From Bacteroidales bacterium (GTDB lineage Bacteria; Bacteroidota; Bacteroidia; Bacteroidales; UBA10428), in assembly GCA_016931575.1 (NCBI GenBank), contig JAFGEO010000144.1:62001-126000 (forward strand): a stretch of DNA of 64,000 bases. Direction: 5' to 3'. Shown in pieces: positions 38,024-46,725 of the stretch. The notes beneath the pieces are model-generated. The model made no database searches. It saw only the letters and a list, made by a program, of their open reading frames with translations, and was not told where the DNA came from. The first letter of the stretch is position 1; the number at the start of each line of letters is the position of its first letter. The translations under genes were made by a program, and so were the position numbers.

Positions 38024-39138
38024 ACTTTTTTTGTTAGGTATTCGTACATGCTTTGGGCCACTCTTTCAGAGGTTCCCGGGGAACCAACCTTGTCGGAAAG
38101 TTCATCATAATTTTCCAGCATGGACTGCCTGTAATTCTGATCGGTGAGCAATTTAGTGATTTCTGCTTTAATTTTTTCCGCAAGCTTATACTGTAGAAAC
38201 TCTTTTACGACCTCACGGTTCATAATGATATTAACCAGAGAAAAGAAGCGCATGGTAAAGAAGGGTCTTCCGATAAGGTAGGTGAGCGATCCAACTTTGT
38301 AAAACACTACCTCCGGAACCTTGAACAGGGCCGTTTCCAGGGTGGCGGTTCCGGAAGTTACCACAGCTGCCGTGGCAAGGCTTAGCAACTGGTAGGTTTC
38401 ATTGCTGATCATTTTCAGTCCGGTGCCAGCCAGGAAAGGCTGATAATAATCCGTGGGAATGGAAGGAGCTCCTGCCAGAACGAGTTCATAATCTGTAAGA
38501 TCCTTGCAGGCTTTAATCATTTCAGGCAGGCACATGCGGATCTCCGAACGCCTGCTGCCTGCCAGCAGGGCGATGATGGGCTTATCGGAAAGCTGGTTTG
38601 CCTTTCGGAATTCAGTTTCTTCCTGAGGCTGGAATTCAGCAATGGCATCCGTCAGCGGGTTGCCGAGGTATTGCGTTTCACAGCCCAGGTCAGTGAAGTA
38701 GTTTTCCTCGAAGGGAAAAATGGTGAAGAGTTTATCGATATGCTTACGCATGGCCCGGATCCGGTACTTTCGGGAAGCCCAGATCTTTGGTGCAATGTAG
38801 TAGAGTGTTTTGTAGCCTTCATGGTGGGCAAAACGGGCCACTTTCATATTGAATCCCGGGTAATCCACCAAAATAACAGCATCGGGATGGTAGTTTTTAA
38901 TATCCTCTTTGCAGAAAGTTAAAGCCCTGCGGATGCTACTCAGGTTTTTGATTACCTCAATGATCCCGATGAAGGACATGTCTCTGTAATGCATCGCGAG
39001 TTCGACGCCTTCCTTTTGCATGAGGTCGCCGCCAAAACCCCTGAAATACGCCCGGGGATCAGCTTTTTTGAGGCTCTTAATGAGGTTGCTGCCATGCAGG
39101 TCCCCTGATGCTTCACCGGCTATGATGTAATATTTCAT
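38020..39138 (-). CDS. lpxB: Lipid-A-disaccharide synthase
   Basis: LpxB joins UDP-2,3-diacylglucosamine and 2,3-diacylglucosamine-1-phosphate in lipid A synthesis at the inner membrane. MKYYIIAGEASGDLHGSNLI is the conserved N-terminus, and LLAGSRRSEIRMCLP, TSGTATLETALF and KVGSLTYLIGR are present. The 372-aa length is normal. It lies between a small membrane protein and the SpoIID gene, in a run with surE, a gene order often seen in Bacteroidota. Confidence 0.94.
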   Translation of the reverse strand: MKYYIIAGEASGDLHGSNLIKSLKKADPRAYFRGFGGDLMQKEGVELAMHYRDMSFIGIIEVIKNLSSIRRALTFCKEDIKNYHPDAVILVDYPGFNMKVARFAHHEGYKTLYYIAPKIWASRKYRIRAMRKHIDKLFTIFPFEENYFTDLGCETQYLGNPLTDAIAEFQPQEETEFRKANQLSDKPIIALLAGSRRSEIRMCLPEMIKACKDLTDYELVLAGAPSIPTDYYQPFLAGTGLKMISNETYQLLSLATAAVVTSGTATLETALFKVPEVVFYKVGSLTYLIGRPFFTMRFFSLVNIIMNREVVKEFLQYKLAEKIKAEITKLLTDQNYRQSMLENYDELSDKVGSPGTSERVAQSMYEYLTKKV

Positions 39139-39170
39139 ATGATGATCAGGTCTTTGCTGGTTCCGTTCGG

Positions 39171-39479
39171 TTAATAGGCCACTTCAAGAATAACCAGGAA
39201 GGCTGTCAGGACCGCCGTAATGATAAGCAATCCCTTAGCAACTTTTAAACGGTTTAGCCAGATGAATAAAAAGAAGATCAGTGCGTTTGGGAAAATGATC
39301 CTGGTCAGCAGGACGGGAAGTGCCGCAGGCAGGGCCATTTTTATTTCTCCGCTTTTTGTAATAAAATAGATATCGGCATAGGCTTTAATGGACTCTGCAT
39401 AAAATACATAGTAGAGAATCATTGGCAATGCCAGCCCGACGATCAGGCCTATGACTACTTTGTCGATTTTTTCCAACAT
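39171..39479 (-). CDS. Small three-helix membrane protein
   Basis: I do not recognise a named family. The 102-aa protein shows three hydrophobic helices: VVIGLIVGLALPMILYYVFY near the start, then two in the second half (including LIITAVLTAFLVILEVAY at the end). Its first base overlaps the last base of the surE stop, and lpxB follows 32 nt later. The tight fit between surE and lpxB suggests an envelope role, but nothing in the sequence tells more. Confidence 0.7.
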   Translation of the reverse strand: MLEKIDKVVIGLIVGLALPMILYYVFYAESIKAYADIYFITKSGEIKMALPAALPVLLTRIIFPNALIFFLFIWLNRLKVAKGLLIITAVLTAFLVILEVAY

Positions 39480-40246
39480 TATACTTTCCAGTTTTTTATT
39501 TTTTCAAGGGTGCTGAAGCTTGTCAGATCGGTATGTAGCGGAACCACTGCAACGTAGTTGTTATGGAGGGCCCACTCATCGGTATCCTCCGCATCCGGTT
39601 CCGAATTGAAATATTTTCCTGTCAGCCAGTAGTATTCCCTGCCGGCAGGGTCGGTTCTGCGGTCAAATTCTTCCTGCCAGTGCCCCCTGGTTTGACGACA
39701 GATCCTGGCTCCCTTGATCTCATCCGGTTTACCTTCAGGAACATTTACATTCAGGCAGGTATACTTTGGGAGTCCCTCCTTCAGCACGGCTGCGGCTATC
39801 CGTCCGGCATAGTATTGAGCAGCTTCCAGGTCGGCCCTTTGGTCATAGCTAAGCAGCGAAAAACCTATGGAAGGGATGCCGTTGACAGCTCCTTCAAGAG
39901 CAGCGCCCAGTGTGCCGGAATATAATACGCTGGTCGAACTGTTTGAACCGTGGTTGATCCCTGAAACAAGCAGGTCGGGTTTCCTCACAAGAAGTTGATT
40001 GAAAGCCAGCTTCACACAATCGGTTGGTGTTCCGTTGATGGCGTAGCTGATACAGCCGTTGAGCGCAGCTTGCCGAACCCGCAGGGGATGCTTTACCGTT
40101 ATGGCCTGGGACATTCCTGACTGAGCCTCAGAAGGGGCGACGACGACTACCTCTCCGAGTGGAAGCATAGCCTCTGTCAGGGCAGCAATTCCTCTTGCGC
40201 CTAAACCATCATCGTTGGTAACCAGAATAAGTTTTCTTTCCGCCAT
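39479..40246 (-). CDS. surE: 5'/3'-nucleotidase SurE
   Basis: SurE is a metal-dependent phosphatase of nucleoside monophosphates, linked to survival in stationary phase. LILVTNDDGLGARG holds the Asp pair that binds the metal, and SGINHGSNSSTSVLYSGTLGAA the conserved core. I start at the ATG at 40246 (MAERKLILVTNDDG), seven codons inside the ORF-track start, giving 255 aa, the usual length. It is first in the leftward group with the small membrane protein, lpxB and spoIID. Confidence 0.94.
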   Translation of the reverse strand: MAERKLILVTNDDGLGARGIAALTEAMLPLGEVVVVAPSEAQSGMSQAITVKHPLRVRQAALNGCISYAINGTPTDCVKLAFNQLLVRKPDLLVSGINHGSNSSTSVLYSGTLGAALEGAVNGIPSIGFSLLSYDQRADLEAAQYYAGRIAAAVLKEGLPKYTCLNVNVPEGKPDEIKGARICRQTRGHWQEEFDRRTDPAGREYYWLTGKYFNSEPDAEDTDEWALHNNYVAVVPLHTDLTSFSTLEKIKNWKV

Positions 40247-40317
40247 AAAGTGGATCATTTTCGGCATACAAATATAGAATAATCAACAATAGCTTGTGGG
40301 TGAACAGTTGAAATAAG

Positions 40318-40797
40318 CTATCCCTCTGCAACAATCTCAGCAATCTCGTTCAGGTGCAACCTGAAATGCCTGAGGTAATCAAGAATCTGATCCTGCAGTG
40401 AAACAGTCTGGTTGTCGCCGGCATCCCAGACATTCTCCAACTTTGATTCATCTACCTGCTCAAATACGTGGGCGATATGCAGGTTGGTATACTTCCATAA
40501 CTGGATCAGGTTGAACCAGTCTTCCTCCTGGTAGTTCTGAATGGCAATCCAACGATCGTTATTGCCATGTGTTGCATAGTTTGGATAAGAAAGCGGACTT
40601 TCCTGGTATTGCAGATGTATTGTCCGATGTGCATTGTTGGTGGCTGAATCACACATGTGGCCGACAATCTGCCTGATAGTCCTGTTCTGTGAATTTCTTC
40701 GCTCAGTGATCAGGTCGGGAGGCATCGATAAAAACAGGGGTTCCCATTCTTCGATAAGGTCCCGAAGGCTTTGGCTTATTTCCTCGAATTCTTTCAT
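40318..40797 (-). CDS. DinB-family protein
   Basis: This 159-aa, mostly helical protein has the DinB layout: a His in the first helices (RQIVGHMCDSATNNAHR) and another pair near the end (LDYLRHFRLHLNEI) that could form the three-His metal site of the fold. Members include bacillithiol transferases and other thiol-dependent enzymes, but many have no known reaction. It lies upstream of surE on the same strand, with about 70 nt between. Function beyond the fold is unknown. Confidence 0.75.
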   Translation of the reverse strand: MKEFEEISQSLRDLIEEWEPLFLSMPPDLITERRNSQNRTIRQIVGHMCDSATNNAHRTIHLQYQESPLSYPNYATHGNNDRWIAIQNYQEEDWFNLIQLWKYTNLHIAHVFEQVDESKLENVWDAGDNQTVSLQDQILDYLRHFRLHLNEIAEIVAEG

Positions 40798-41019
40798 TTT
40801 GCTTATCTCATTTACACTCCGTAAAATTAATCATTTCGTTGCGATGTTTTACTAGTATTACGGGCGGTAAGTCCTGTTTATTTTAAACCACCAGGGATTT
40901 TATCTTAGGGAAATTTCAAGGAGTGCAGCGCGTGCTGCTGATAATTCTTTCGCTATTTGCACGTTGGTTTGCATTTCTTTTAATAATATTGGCTTGATAA
41001 CATTCTTGAGTAAAAATAC

Positions 41020-41904
41020 ATGATGCTAAATCTGATTCCAGTTCGCAGTTGGGGCAAATTCCTGTTGCCTGTCCTAAGCCTCCTTCTGCCGGGTATCCAT
41101 GTTGGTGCCCAGTCTGATAGTACCAGGCCACGTTTTTTCGATACCCCCATCCATTTTGAGTCGGGGTTGGGTGTCGATATTGCGCATTATCGCGATTTTG
41201 CCACTTCTCCACTGAACTACTGGGGTGCCATGGCTGCCGTTCCACTGAGTCTGATCAGGATGAACGACCGGACCGATATCGAGCTTACCATTCGAAATTC
41301 CTACGGGGCTTTCGTCATGTTCTATGGCGACGAAATAACCCCCAGTTCAGCGTATGTGAATAATTTTCAGTACAGCCACCTGTTCCGGATAAAAAATTGG
41401 TCGGGGGAGCGATGGAACTTTAAGGCAGGAGCAACCTACGATTTCACTACCATCATCCGTGTTAATCCTTCCCTGCTGAATAATGCCAGCGGCTACGAAA
41501 TGTTCAGTACCCTTTCAGGATCCTTCTCCGTACGATTAGAAGCTTCCAGAAAACAGATGAAGGAGTTTAAGCTCATTTTTTTGCCTGTTAAGCTCAAACC
41601 CCGGAAACGTTTACTGACCTTTAGACTGGATGTGGGCGCCCTGAACGCAAACGTGCGGAACGGCTATGCCTATATCGGACAGGATGCGGTGCTTGGACGA
41701 TTGGGCATCTTTGACGGATATGAAATTAACCTGCTTTCCGGTTTCAGAATGGGATCCAGGCTCGATTACTTTTACTACCTGAAGAACCAGAATGCCTTCC
41801 GGTTTTCATACCTGTGGGATGCCTATATGACCGGAGGGGATCTGCCGGCCTTTGAAATGGCTCATCATATTTTACAATTCTCCCTGTTGTTTAAGCTTAA
41901 TTAA
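41020..41904 (+). CDS. Exported barrel-like protein of unknown function
   Basis: This 294-aa protein has a signal peptide (MMLNLIPVRSWGKFLLPVLS, cleavage after GIHVGAQ). The body is made of alternating strands with aromatic residues at the strand ends and a final LQFSLLFKLN, as in small outer-membrane barrels. No family is recognised. It is followed after 7 nt by an S41 protease lipoprotein and probably shares its transcript; the two may work together at the outer membrane, but this is inferred only from position. Confidence 0.6.
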   Translation: MMLNLIPVRSWGKFLLPVLSLLLPGIHVGAQSDSTRPRFFDTPIHFESGLGVDIAHYRDFATSPLNYWGAMAAVPLSLIRMNDRTDIELTIRNSYGAFVMFYGDEITPSSAYVNNFQYSHLFRIKNWSGERWNFKAGATYDFTTIIRVNPSLLNNASGYEMFSTLSGSFSVRLEASRKQMKEFKLIFLPVKLKPRKRLLTFRLDVGALNANVRNGYAYIGQDAVLGRLGIFDGYEINLLSGFRMGSRLDYFYYLKNQNAFRFSYLWDAYMTGGDLPAFEMAHHILQFSLLFKLN

Positions 41905-41911
41905 TCATACC

Positions 41912-42925
41912 ATGAAATACTATAGCCTGCTTTTAATCCTCATATTCCTGGTCTCCTGCGAAGGTTTGATGTTTGAAGATTCAAAAGGGTCAAAGGATCC
42001 GGAAGATAATTTTGAGTATCTCTGGCGCGAGTGTGATGAGAAATACTCCCTCTTCGAAGTCAAGAATATCAACTGGGACAGTATCCACGACATTTACAGC
42101 GAGCGAATTCATCCCGGTCTTAATGATGATCAACTCTTCAGCATCCTCGCCGAAATGCTTAACGAACTGAAAGACGGCCATGTGAACCTCGTCTCCTATT
42201 TCAATGTTTCCTATTTCAATATTGAGCGCCTGGGTTCCGATAATTTCGACTTCCGGATCATTGAGGATAATTACCTCTCTGATAACTATTATACTACCGG
42301 TCCGTTTAAACATGATTTCATAGCTTCAGGTCAGGTAGCCTATGTGCGGTTTTCGGAGTTCTCGGGTATTGTGGGCGATGATAACCTGGATTTTATTCTG
42401 AAGCGATACCAGGATACCCGCGGGATGATCTTTGATATCCGGGAGAATGGGGGCGGTTCACCTTATGACATTTATTCTTTCCTCGCAAGGTTCGTGGAAG
42501 AACAAACCCATGTTTTTAATTCAAGGATCAAAAGTGGCCCGGGGCACAGGGAGTTCTCAGATCCCGAGCCGGCGTATGTTTACCCATCCGATTCCCAGAA
42601 GTATACCCATCCGGTGATCCTGCTGACCGATCGTGGATCGTACAGTGCCAGCTCCTTCTTTGCCCTTGCCTGCAAAGCCCTGCCAAATATTGTGCAGGTG
42701 GGTGATACCACCGGAGGGGGACTGGGACTGCCAAATGGAGGACAGCTGCCTAATGGCTGGCAATATCGCTTCTCAATTACCCAGGCACTCGACCTGGCAG
42801 GGAATAACTGGGAAACCGGTGTGCCCCCGGATATTACGGTTATCATGTCTGAACAGGACCGCATGCGCGGTATCGATCCGGTAATTGAAACTGCCATCAG
42901 CCTGATCCTGCTGAATGAATTGTAG
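41912..42925 (+). CDS. S41 family peptidase lipoprotein
   Basis: The real start is the ATG at 41912 (MKYYSLLLILIFLVSCEG), a lipoprotein leader; the ORF-track start 20 codons earlier lies inside the previous gene. The 337-aa protein has the S41 (C-terminal processing/tricorn-core) blocks: KDGHVNL, FDIRENGGGSPYDIYSF and TDRGSYSASSFFALA, with the candidate nucleophile Ser in YSASS, then GDTTGGGLGLPNGG. It is probably anchored in the outer membrane or facing the periplasm. No PDZ domain is seen, which sets it apart from CtpA. Confidence 0.8.
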   Translation: MKYYSLLLILIFLVSCEGLMFEDSKGSKDPEDNFEYLWRECDEKYSLFEVKNINWDSIHDIYSERIHPGLNDDQLFSILAEMLNELKDGHVNLVSYFNVSYFNIERLGSDNFDFRIIEDNYLSDNYYTTGPFKHDFIASGQVAYVRFSEFSGIVGDDNLDFILKRYQDTRGMIFDIRENGGGSPYDIYSFLARFVEEQTHVFNSRIKSGPGHREFSDPEPAYVYPSDSQKYTHPVILLTDRGSYSASSFFALACKALPNIVQVGDTTGGGLGLPNGGQLPNGWQYRFSITQALDLAGNNWETGVPPDITVIMSEQDRMRGIDPVIETAISLILLNEL

Positions 42926-43073
42926 GCTACGGGTTGGCTTTATCAGCTGAAAGGATAGGTTTCATAGCCGGTAAGCACTGAATGTTAAAGGATTAAGAAG
43001 GTGTTAAATTCAATCTCCGGATTGTTTTTCTTGTTGTATTGTCCTAACTTTAAGGGAACCCAAATGCTATCCT

Positions 43074-44564
43074 ATGAAAAGCACACGTTCTTTTTTAAGC
43101 AGCAGAAGAGATTTTATTAAAACGTCAGCCGCAGTTGCCGCAGGACTTACCCTTGCTCCGGGATTTGTCAGGTTAAGATCAAAACCCGGTCTGCTAACCC
43201 GCCCCCTGGGGAGCCTTGATCATGAAGTAACTACCTTCGGATTGGGAGGCCAGGCCTCTATACAATGGACCCCCGACGATGTCGACCCTGTGGCCATCAT
43301 CCTTAAAGCTTTCGAAAAAGGGGTTAATTATTACGACACCTCCAACCTTTATGGCCCCAGCCAGCTTAACTATAACCAGGCTTTTCAAAAACTGGACCTT
43401 ATCCCCGGCACTGCCGGCTATGCTGAATCCCTCAGGAGGTCATTCTTTCTGACTTCCAAGACGCACCTCCGCTTTGCCAAAGGCGGATATGATGCAGAAG
43501 GACTCAATAACTGGACCAATGGAGAGCAGGGAAGCAGAACCGTGGACGACCTCAAACGCAGCCTTTCCCAGCTTTTTGGTGACGGAAAGGGGAATTATCC
43601 GAAAGGTGCCTACCTGAATATGGTCCTTATCCACTCTGTAACCTCCATGACAGAGGTGGATGCCGTCTATGAAGGTTTATACGGGACTGACCCGAAAGCT
43701 GAACATATCGGGGCACTTGCCGCCCTGAGGGATTTCCGGGATGGGTCAAACCTTACAGGTCTGAATCCTAAAGAGGAAAAACTGGTTCGCCATATCGGTT
43801 TTTCCGGGCATTATGATGCAGGGGTGATGATGGAGATGATCCGCCGTGATAAGGAAAACCTGTTGGAAGGACTGCTGGTTGCTATCAATTCCAACGATAA
43901 ACTCAACTTTAACATGCAGCACAATGTTATCCCCGTGGCAATGGCCAAAAACATGGGGATAATTGGCATGAAGGTTTTTGCTGACGGGGCTATGTACAGC
44001 AAAGCTGCCGACTGGTCAAGGCAGCCCTCCGATGTTGTTCGGAAGGTAGGCAGCAGTGAATTGCCTTTTAGGCCCCTGGTTCAGTATACATTGACAACGC
44101 CGGGTATCAGTACCGCAATAATGGGGATCGGGCAAATATCCGATGATCCTGTTAAATGCCAGCTTTCTCAGGACCTGGAAGCCGCGCAAATTGGCCCCGG
44201 GGGATTAAGCGAGGGCGACCGCGAAGATGTGGAAGAAATGACAAGCCGTGTGAAAGAGGGTAAAACCAACTATTTTCAGCACAGTAAGGGAGGGCTGAGC
44301 GCTGTCGGCAACCTGAAAGTCGTGCACGAAGATGCTGAACATATCAGGCTGTCATGGAATTCGGCCTATGCAGGGAATTACCCGCTTGAAAAGTATGAAG
44401 TATACCAGGATGGTAAGTTCCTTGGAAAAGTTGACCATGTACCTCAAACCACGATGGAACCTTTTACCTTCAAAGCTGAAGTGGCATCCGGATCGAAAGC
44501 AAACTTCCGGATCGTAACCATCGATACCAAAGGGAATGTCGCAGATGCTGCGGGTGGTGCATAG
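43074..44564 (+). CDS. Tat-exported aldo/keto reductase with C-terminal FN3-like domain
   Basis: This 496-aa protein starts with a twin-arginine leader (SSRRDFIKTSAAVAAGLTLAP). The aldo/keto reductase barrel follows with the tetrad in order: Asp in NYYDTSN, Tyr in LYGPS, Lys in TSKT and His in LIHS. The last 90 residues (from about 410; LKVVHEDAEHIRLSWNSAYAG) look like an FN3/Ig-type domain, unusual for the family. Tat export suggests it folds, perhaps with NAD(P), in the cytoplasm before transport. The substrate is unknown; similar exported oxidoreductases in Bacteroidota are often found in sugar metabolism. Confidence 0.8.
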   Translation: MKSTRSFLSSRRDFIKTSAAVAAGLTLAPGFVRLRSKPGLLTRPLGSLDHEVTTFGLGGQASIQWTPDDVDPVAIILKAFEKGVNYYDTSNLYGPSQLNYNQAFQKLDLIPGTAGYAESLRRSFFLTSKTHLRFAKGGYDAEGLNNWTNGEQGSRTVDDLKRSLSQLFGDGKGNYPKGAYLNMVLIHSVTSMTEVDAVYEGLYGTDPKAEHIGALAALRDFRDGSNLTGLNPKEEKLVRHIGFSGHYDAGVMMEMIRRDKENLLEGLLVAINSNDKLNFNMQHNVIPVAMAKNMGIIGMKVFADGAMYSKAADWSRQPSDVVRKVGSSELPFRPLVQYTLTTPGISTAIMGIGQISDDPVKCQLSQDLEAAQIGPGGLSEGDREDVEEMTSRVKEGKTNYFQHSKGGLSAVGNLKVVHEDAEHIRLSWNSAYAGNYPLEKYEVYQDGKFLGKVDHVPQTTMEPFTFKAEVASGSKANFRIVTIDTKGNVADAAGGA

Positions 44565-44605
44565 TATGCGAAATAGTTATTTTCCGGTGGCGATTATCCC
44601 GTGCT

Positions 44606-44636
44606 GAATAAAAAATGGTATTTTCACTTTTTATTC
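44606..44636. repeat. AT-rich inverted repeat between genes
   Basis: GAATAAAAA and TTTTTATTC form perfect 9-bp arms around a 13-nt centre, 42 nt after the reductase stop and 19 nt before the next ATG. It may be a weak terminator or a regulator site for the downstream gene. It has no GC-rich stem. Confidence 0.4.
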
Positions 44637-44654
44637 AATCCCGAGTGATCTTCC

Positions 44655-45701
44655 ATGGAAAAACCTTTACTCTACTATACCGAAACCCTTCCCAGGCTCC
44701 TGTATGATAATAATTATACCCTGGCATTGACGGCTTATCAGGCTGGGAAACTCATTCTTGTCAGTTCGACAGACAGAAAAAACCTTACTCTTTTTGCCAA
44801 ATCCTTTAAACGACCAATGGGCATTGCCCTGGATGGGGATAAACTGGCCGTGGCAAGTAAATTTGAGGTCGATGTGTTTAAGAATGTTCCAAAACTGGCA
44901 AAAACATTCCCCGGAAAAAGCAAGGAGTATGATGCCCTCTATATTCCTCAGTTAACATACTACACCGGCTACTCCGATATCCATGAGATCGCCTGGGGGA
45001 AGGAGGGCCTGTGGGCAGTTAATACCACCTTTTCCTGCCTCTCGGTTATGGATGATGCCCACAATTTTTTTCCAAAATGGAAACCCTGGTTTATTTCCGG
45101 GCTTGTTCCCGAAGACCGTTGCCATATGAACGGGTTTGCATTGGACCAGGGGGTTCCGGTCTATGTAAGTATGTACGACCAGTCGGATACGAAAGAGGGA
45201 TGGCGGAAAACCCCCTTTGACTCAGGTCTGATCGTGGATGTGAACAAGCAGGAAATAGTCTGTGACAAGCTGCCAATGCCACATTCCCCGATGGTAAGCG
45301 GGAAAAGCCTCTATTTTTTGCTCTCTGCCGTTGGGAAAGTGATGGAGTTTGATCTAAGCACCAGGGAAATCCGGGAAATTGCTACACTCGATGGTTTTCT
45401 ACGGGGAATGACCGAAGCTGGAGGCTACCTCTTTATCGGGCGCTCCGAAAAGCGCGAAAGCGCCAAAACTTTTAAGGACCTGCCTGTTCATCAGAACAAA
45501 TGTACAGCCGGTATCAGCGTTATCGATAAGAGCAGCGGGACGGTTGCCGCCAGTCTGACTTTTACGGAACGGATACGGGAAATTTTCTCCCTGAGGGTCA
45601 TTGAAGGTTTTAACAGTCCCTGCATGATCGGTACCTCCGATACACAGCGAAAACACTGCATACACCTTTCTGAGGATCTGAATTACTGGGTGAAGATCTA
45701 G
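44655..45701 (+). CDS. TIGR03032/DUF4915-like beta-propeller protein
   Basis: This 348-aa protein has no signal peptide. Repeated short strands and the segments YQAGKLILVSS, FKRPMGIALDGDKLAVAS, DIHEIAWGKEGLWAVNTTFSCLS and MNGFALDQGVPVYVSM resemble the TIGR03032 (DUF4915) family, a propeller-like group of unknown function, in places linked with TPR proteins. No catalytic motif is visible. It lies alone between the reductase and the acidic lipoprotein cluster, on the same strand. Confidence 0.7.
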   Translation: MEKPLLYYTETLPRLLYDNNYTLALTAYQAGKLILVSSTDRKNLTLFAKSFKRPMGIALDGDKLAVASKFEVDVFKNVPKLAKTFPGKSKEYDALYIPQLTYYTGYSDIHEIAWGKEGLWAVNTTFSCLSVMDDAHNFFPKWKPWFISGLVPEDRCHMNGFALDQGVPVYVSMYDQSDTKEGWRKTPFDSGLIVDVNKQEIVCDKLPMPHSPMVSGKSLYFLLSAVGKVMEFDLSTREIREIATLDGFLRGMTEAGGYLFIGRSEKRESAKTFKDLPVHQNKCTAGISVIDKSSGTVAASLTFTERIREIFSLRVIEGFNSPCMIGTSDTQRKHCIHLSEDLNYWVKI

Positions 45702-45802
45702 CCTTGCCTGTTTTTTCAGAGGCAAGCCGTCCCCGGATAACCAGGAATCAGTCCCGGAGATACTATCGAAGGTTCAGCTTCGTTATAATGTTTTAGAAGA
45801 GA

Positions 45803-46273
45803 ATGAAGATGAGGCTGATGCTAAGCACAAAATCGTTCATAATTTTTAGCCTTTTTCTGGCAGGCATACTGGCATCCTGCAGGAATGATAAACCGCCTGT
45901 CGGGGAGGCCCCGCCCCCTGTTGACATACTTGTGAATGACTGGATCCTGAGGGAAGCGGATGTTTCCCTTTTGCAGGTCCCGCTTTTTAGTCCGGGCACA
46001 CAAACCTGTTTCAGCTTTGACGAAAATCATACCATACGCATCTGGGATCAGAAAGATGAAAAATTCAAGGACTATTATCCAAAGGGAACCTGGCACCAGG
46101 AGGGTGAGCGTATACTGATCGACCTGGAAGGTGATGACGACATCGAGATCCGGATCCATTCTATCTCCCCGGTCGAACTGGAGGGTACTTTAATGATAGG
46201 GCCGAAGGACAGGGAGAAAAGAGGCGATGTGCTGTTGCGGGTGCAACTGAAGCCTTCGCAGGTTATTATCTGA
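45803..46273 (+). CDS. Lipocalin-like lipoprotein, cluster member 1
   Basis: This 156-aa lipoprotein has a leader ending GILASCRN. The body NDWILREADVSLL, CFSFDENHTIRIW, PKGTWHQEGERILIDL and SPVELEGTLMIG follows the same plan as the three later members (GxW..., F...DG, G.W..., I.I, LEG.L), so it is a diverged paralog. It lacks the long acidic tail. It is the first of five small lipoprotein genes on this strand. Function is unknown; a surface or periplasmic binding role is possible. Confidence 0.65.
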   Translation: MKMRLMLSTKSFIIFSLFLAGILASCRNDKPPVGEAPPPVDILVNDWILREADVSLLQVPLFSPGTQTCFSFDENHTIRIWDQKDEKFKDYYPKGTWHQEGERILIDLEGDDDIEIRIHSISPVELEGTLMIGPKDREKRGDVLLRVQLKPSQVII

Positions 46274-46415
46274 TTCATTCCAACCAAAATCAGCATTCTT
46301 CTTTATGTCCTGTAACATAAGCCTCAATTGGCCATTGGATTTTGCAGTATTGTTTTTTTTTGTAATTTAAGACTACGAAATTCAATGAATACTTAATCCA
46401 TCCAAAAAAGAAAAC

Positions 46416-46688
46416 ATGAAATCAGAAAAGTTTAAGGTCCTTACCCGGGTGTCCTTTATTTTGCTGGTATTTGCAGGCATTTCCTGTACCGGTTCCGGTA
46501 AAAATAATTCCGAAGAAATGGATAAAAAGACTGATCAGCTTGAGCAGACTTCGCCGATGGAGGAAGAAGATCCTGATGTGGTTGAGGAAGCTGAATGGGA
46601 TGCTGAAGAGTGGACGGATGAGGAACAGGACTGGAGCGATGAAGAACCTGATGCCGGCGGAGATGAGTGGTCGGATGAAGATTGGTAG
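46416..46688 (+). CDS. Small acidic lipoprotein without a core domain, cluster member 2
   Basis: This 90-aa protein has a lipoprotein leader (VFAGISCTGSG) followed almost entirely by Asp/Glu and Trp-rich sequence: EEAEWDAEEWTDEEQDWSDE and an end in WSDEDW. It has none of the lipocalin-like core seen in its neighbours, and its tail matches that of the next gene (which ends EEWADDEW). It may be a shortened relative or a stand-alone tail protein. It is not a track artefact, since it has its own leader and a good ATG. Function is unknown. Confidence 0.6.
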   Translation: MKSEKFKVLTRVSFILLVFAGISCTGSGKNNSEEMDKKTDQLEQTSPMEEEDPDVVEEAEWDAEEWTDEEQDWSDEEPDAGGDEWSDEDW

Positions 46689-46725
46689 CACGTATACATT
46701 TAGTACTAACATAAAACTTAAAAAA

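Noticed and set aside
45703-45726. CTTGCCT/AGGCAAG hairpin after the TIGR03032-like gene
   Set aside because: Only 7 bp, with the Ts inside the loop and no T tail, so it is not a convincing terminator.
46471-46725. Upstream 85 codons of the 280-aa ORF at 46471
   Set aside because: They lie in another frame over the 90-aa acidic lipoprotein; a clean lipoprotein leader starts at 46726.
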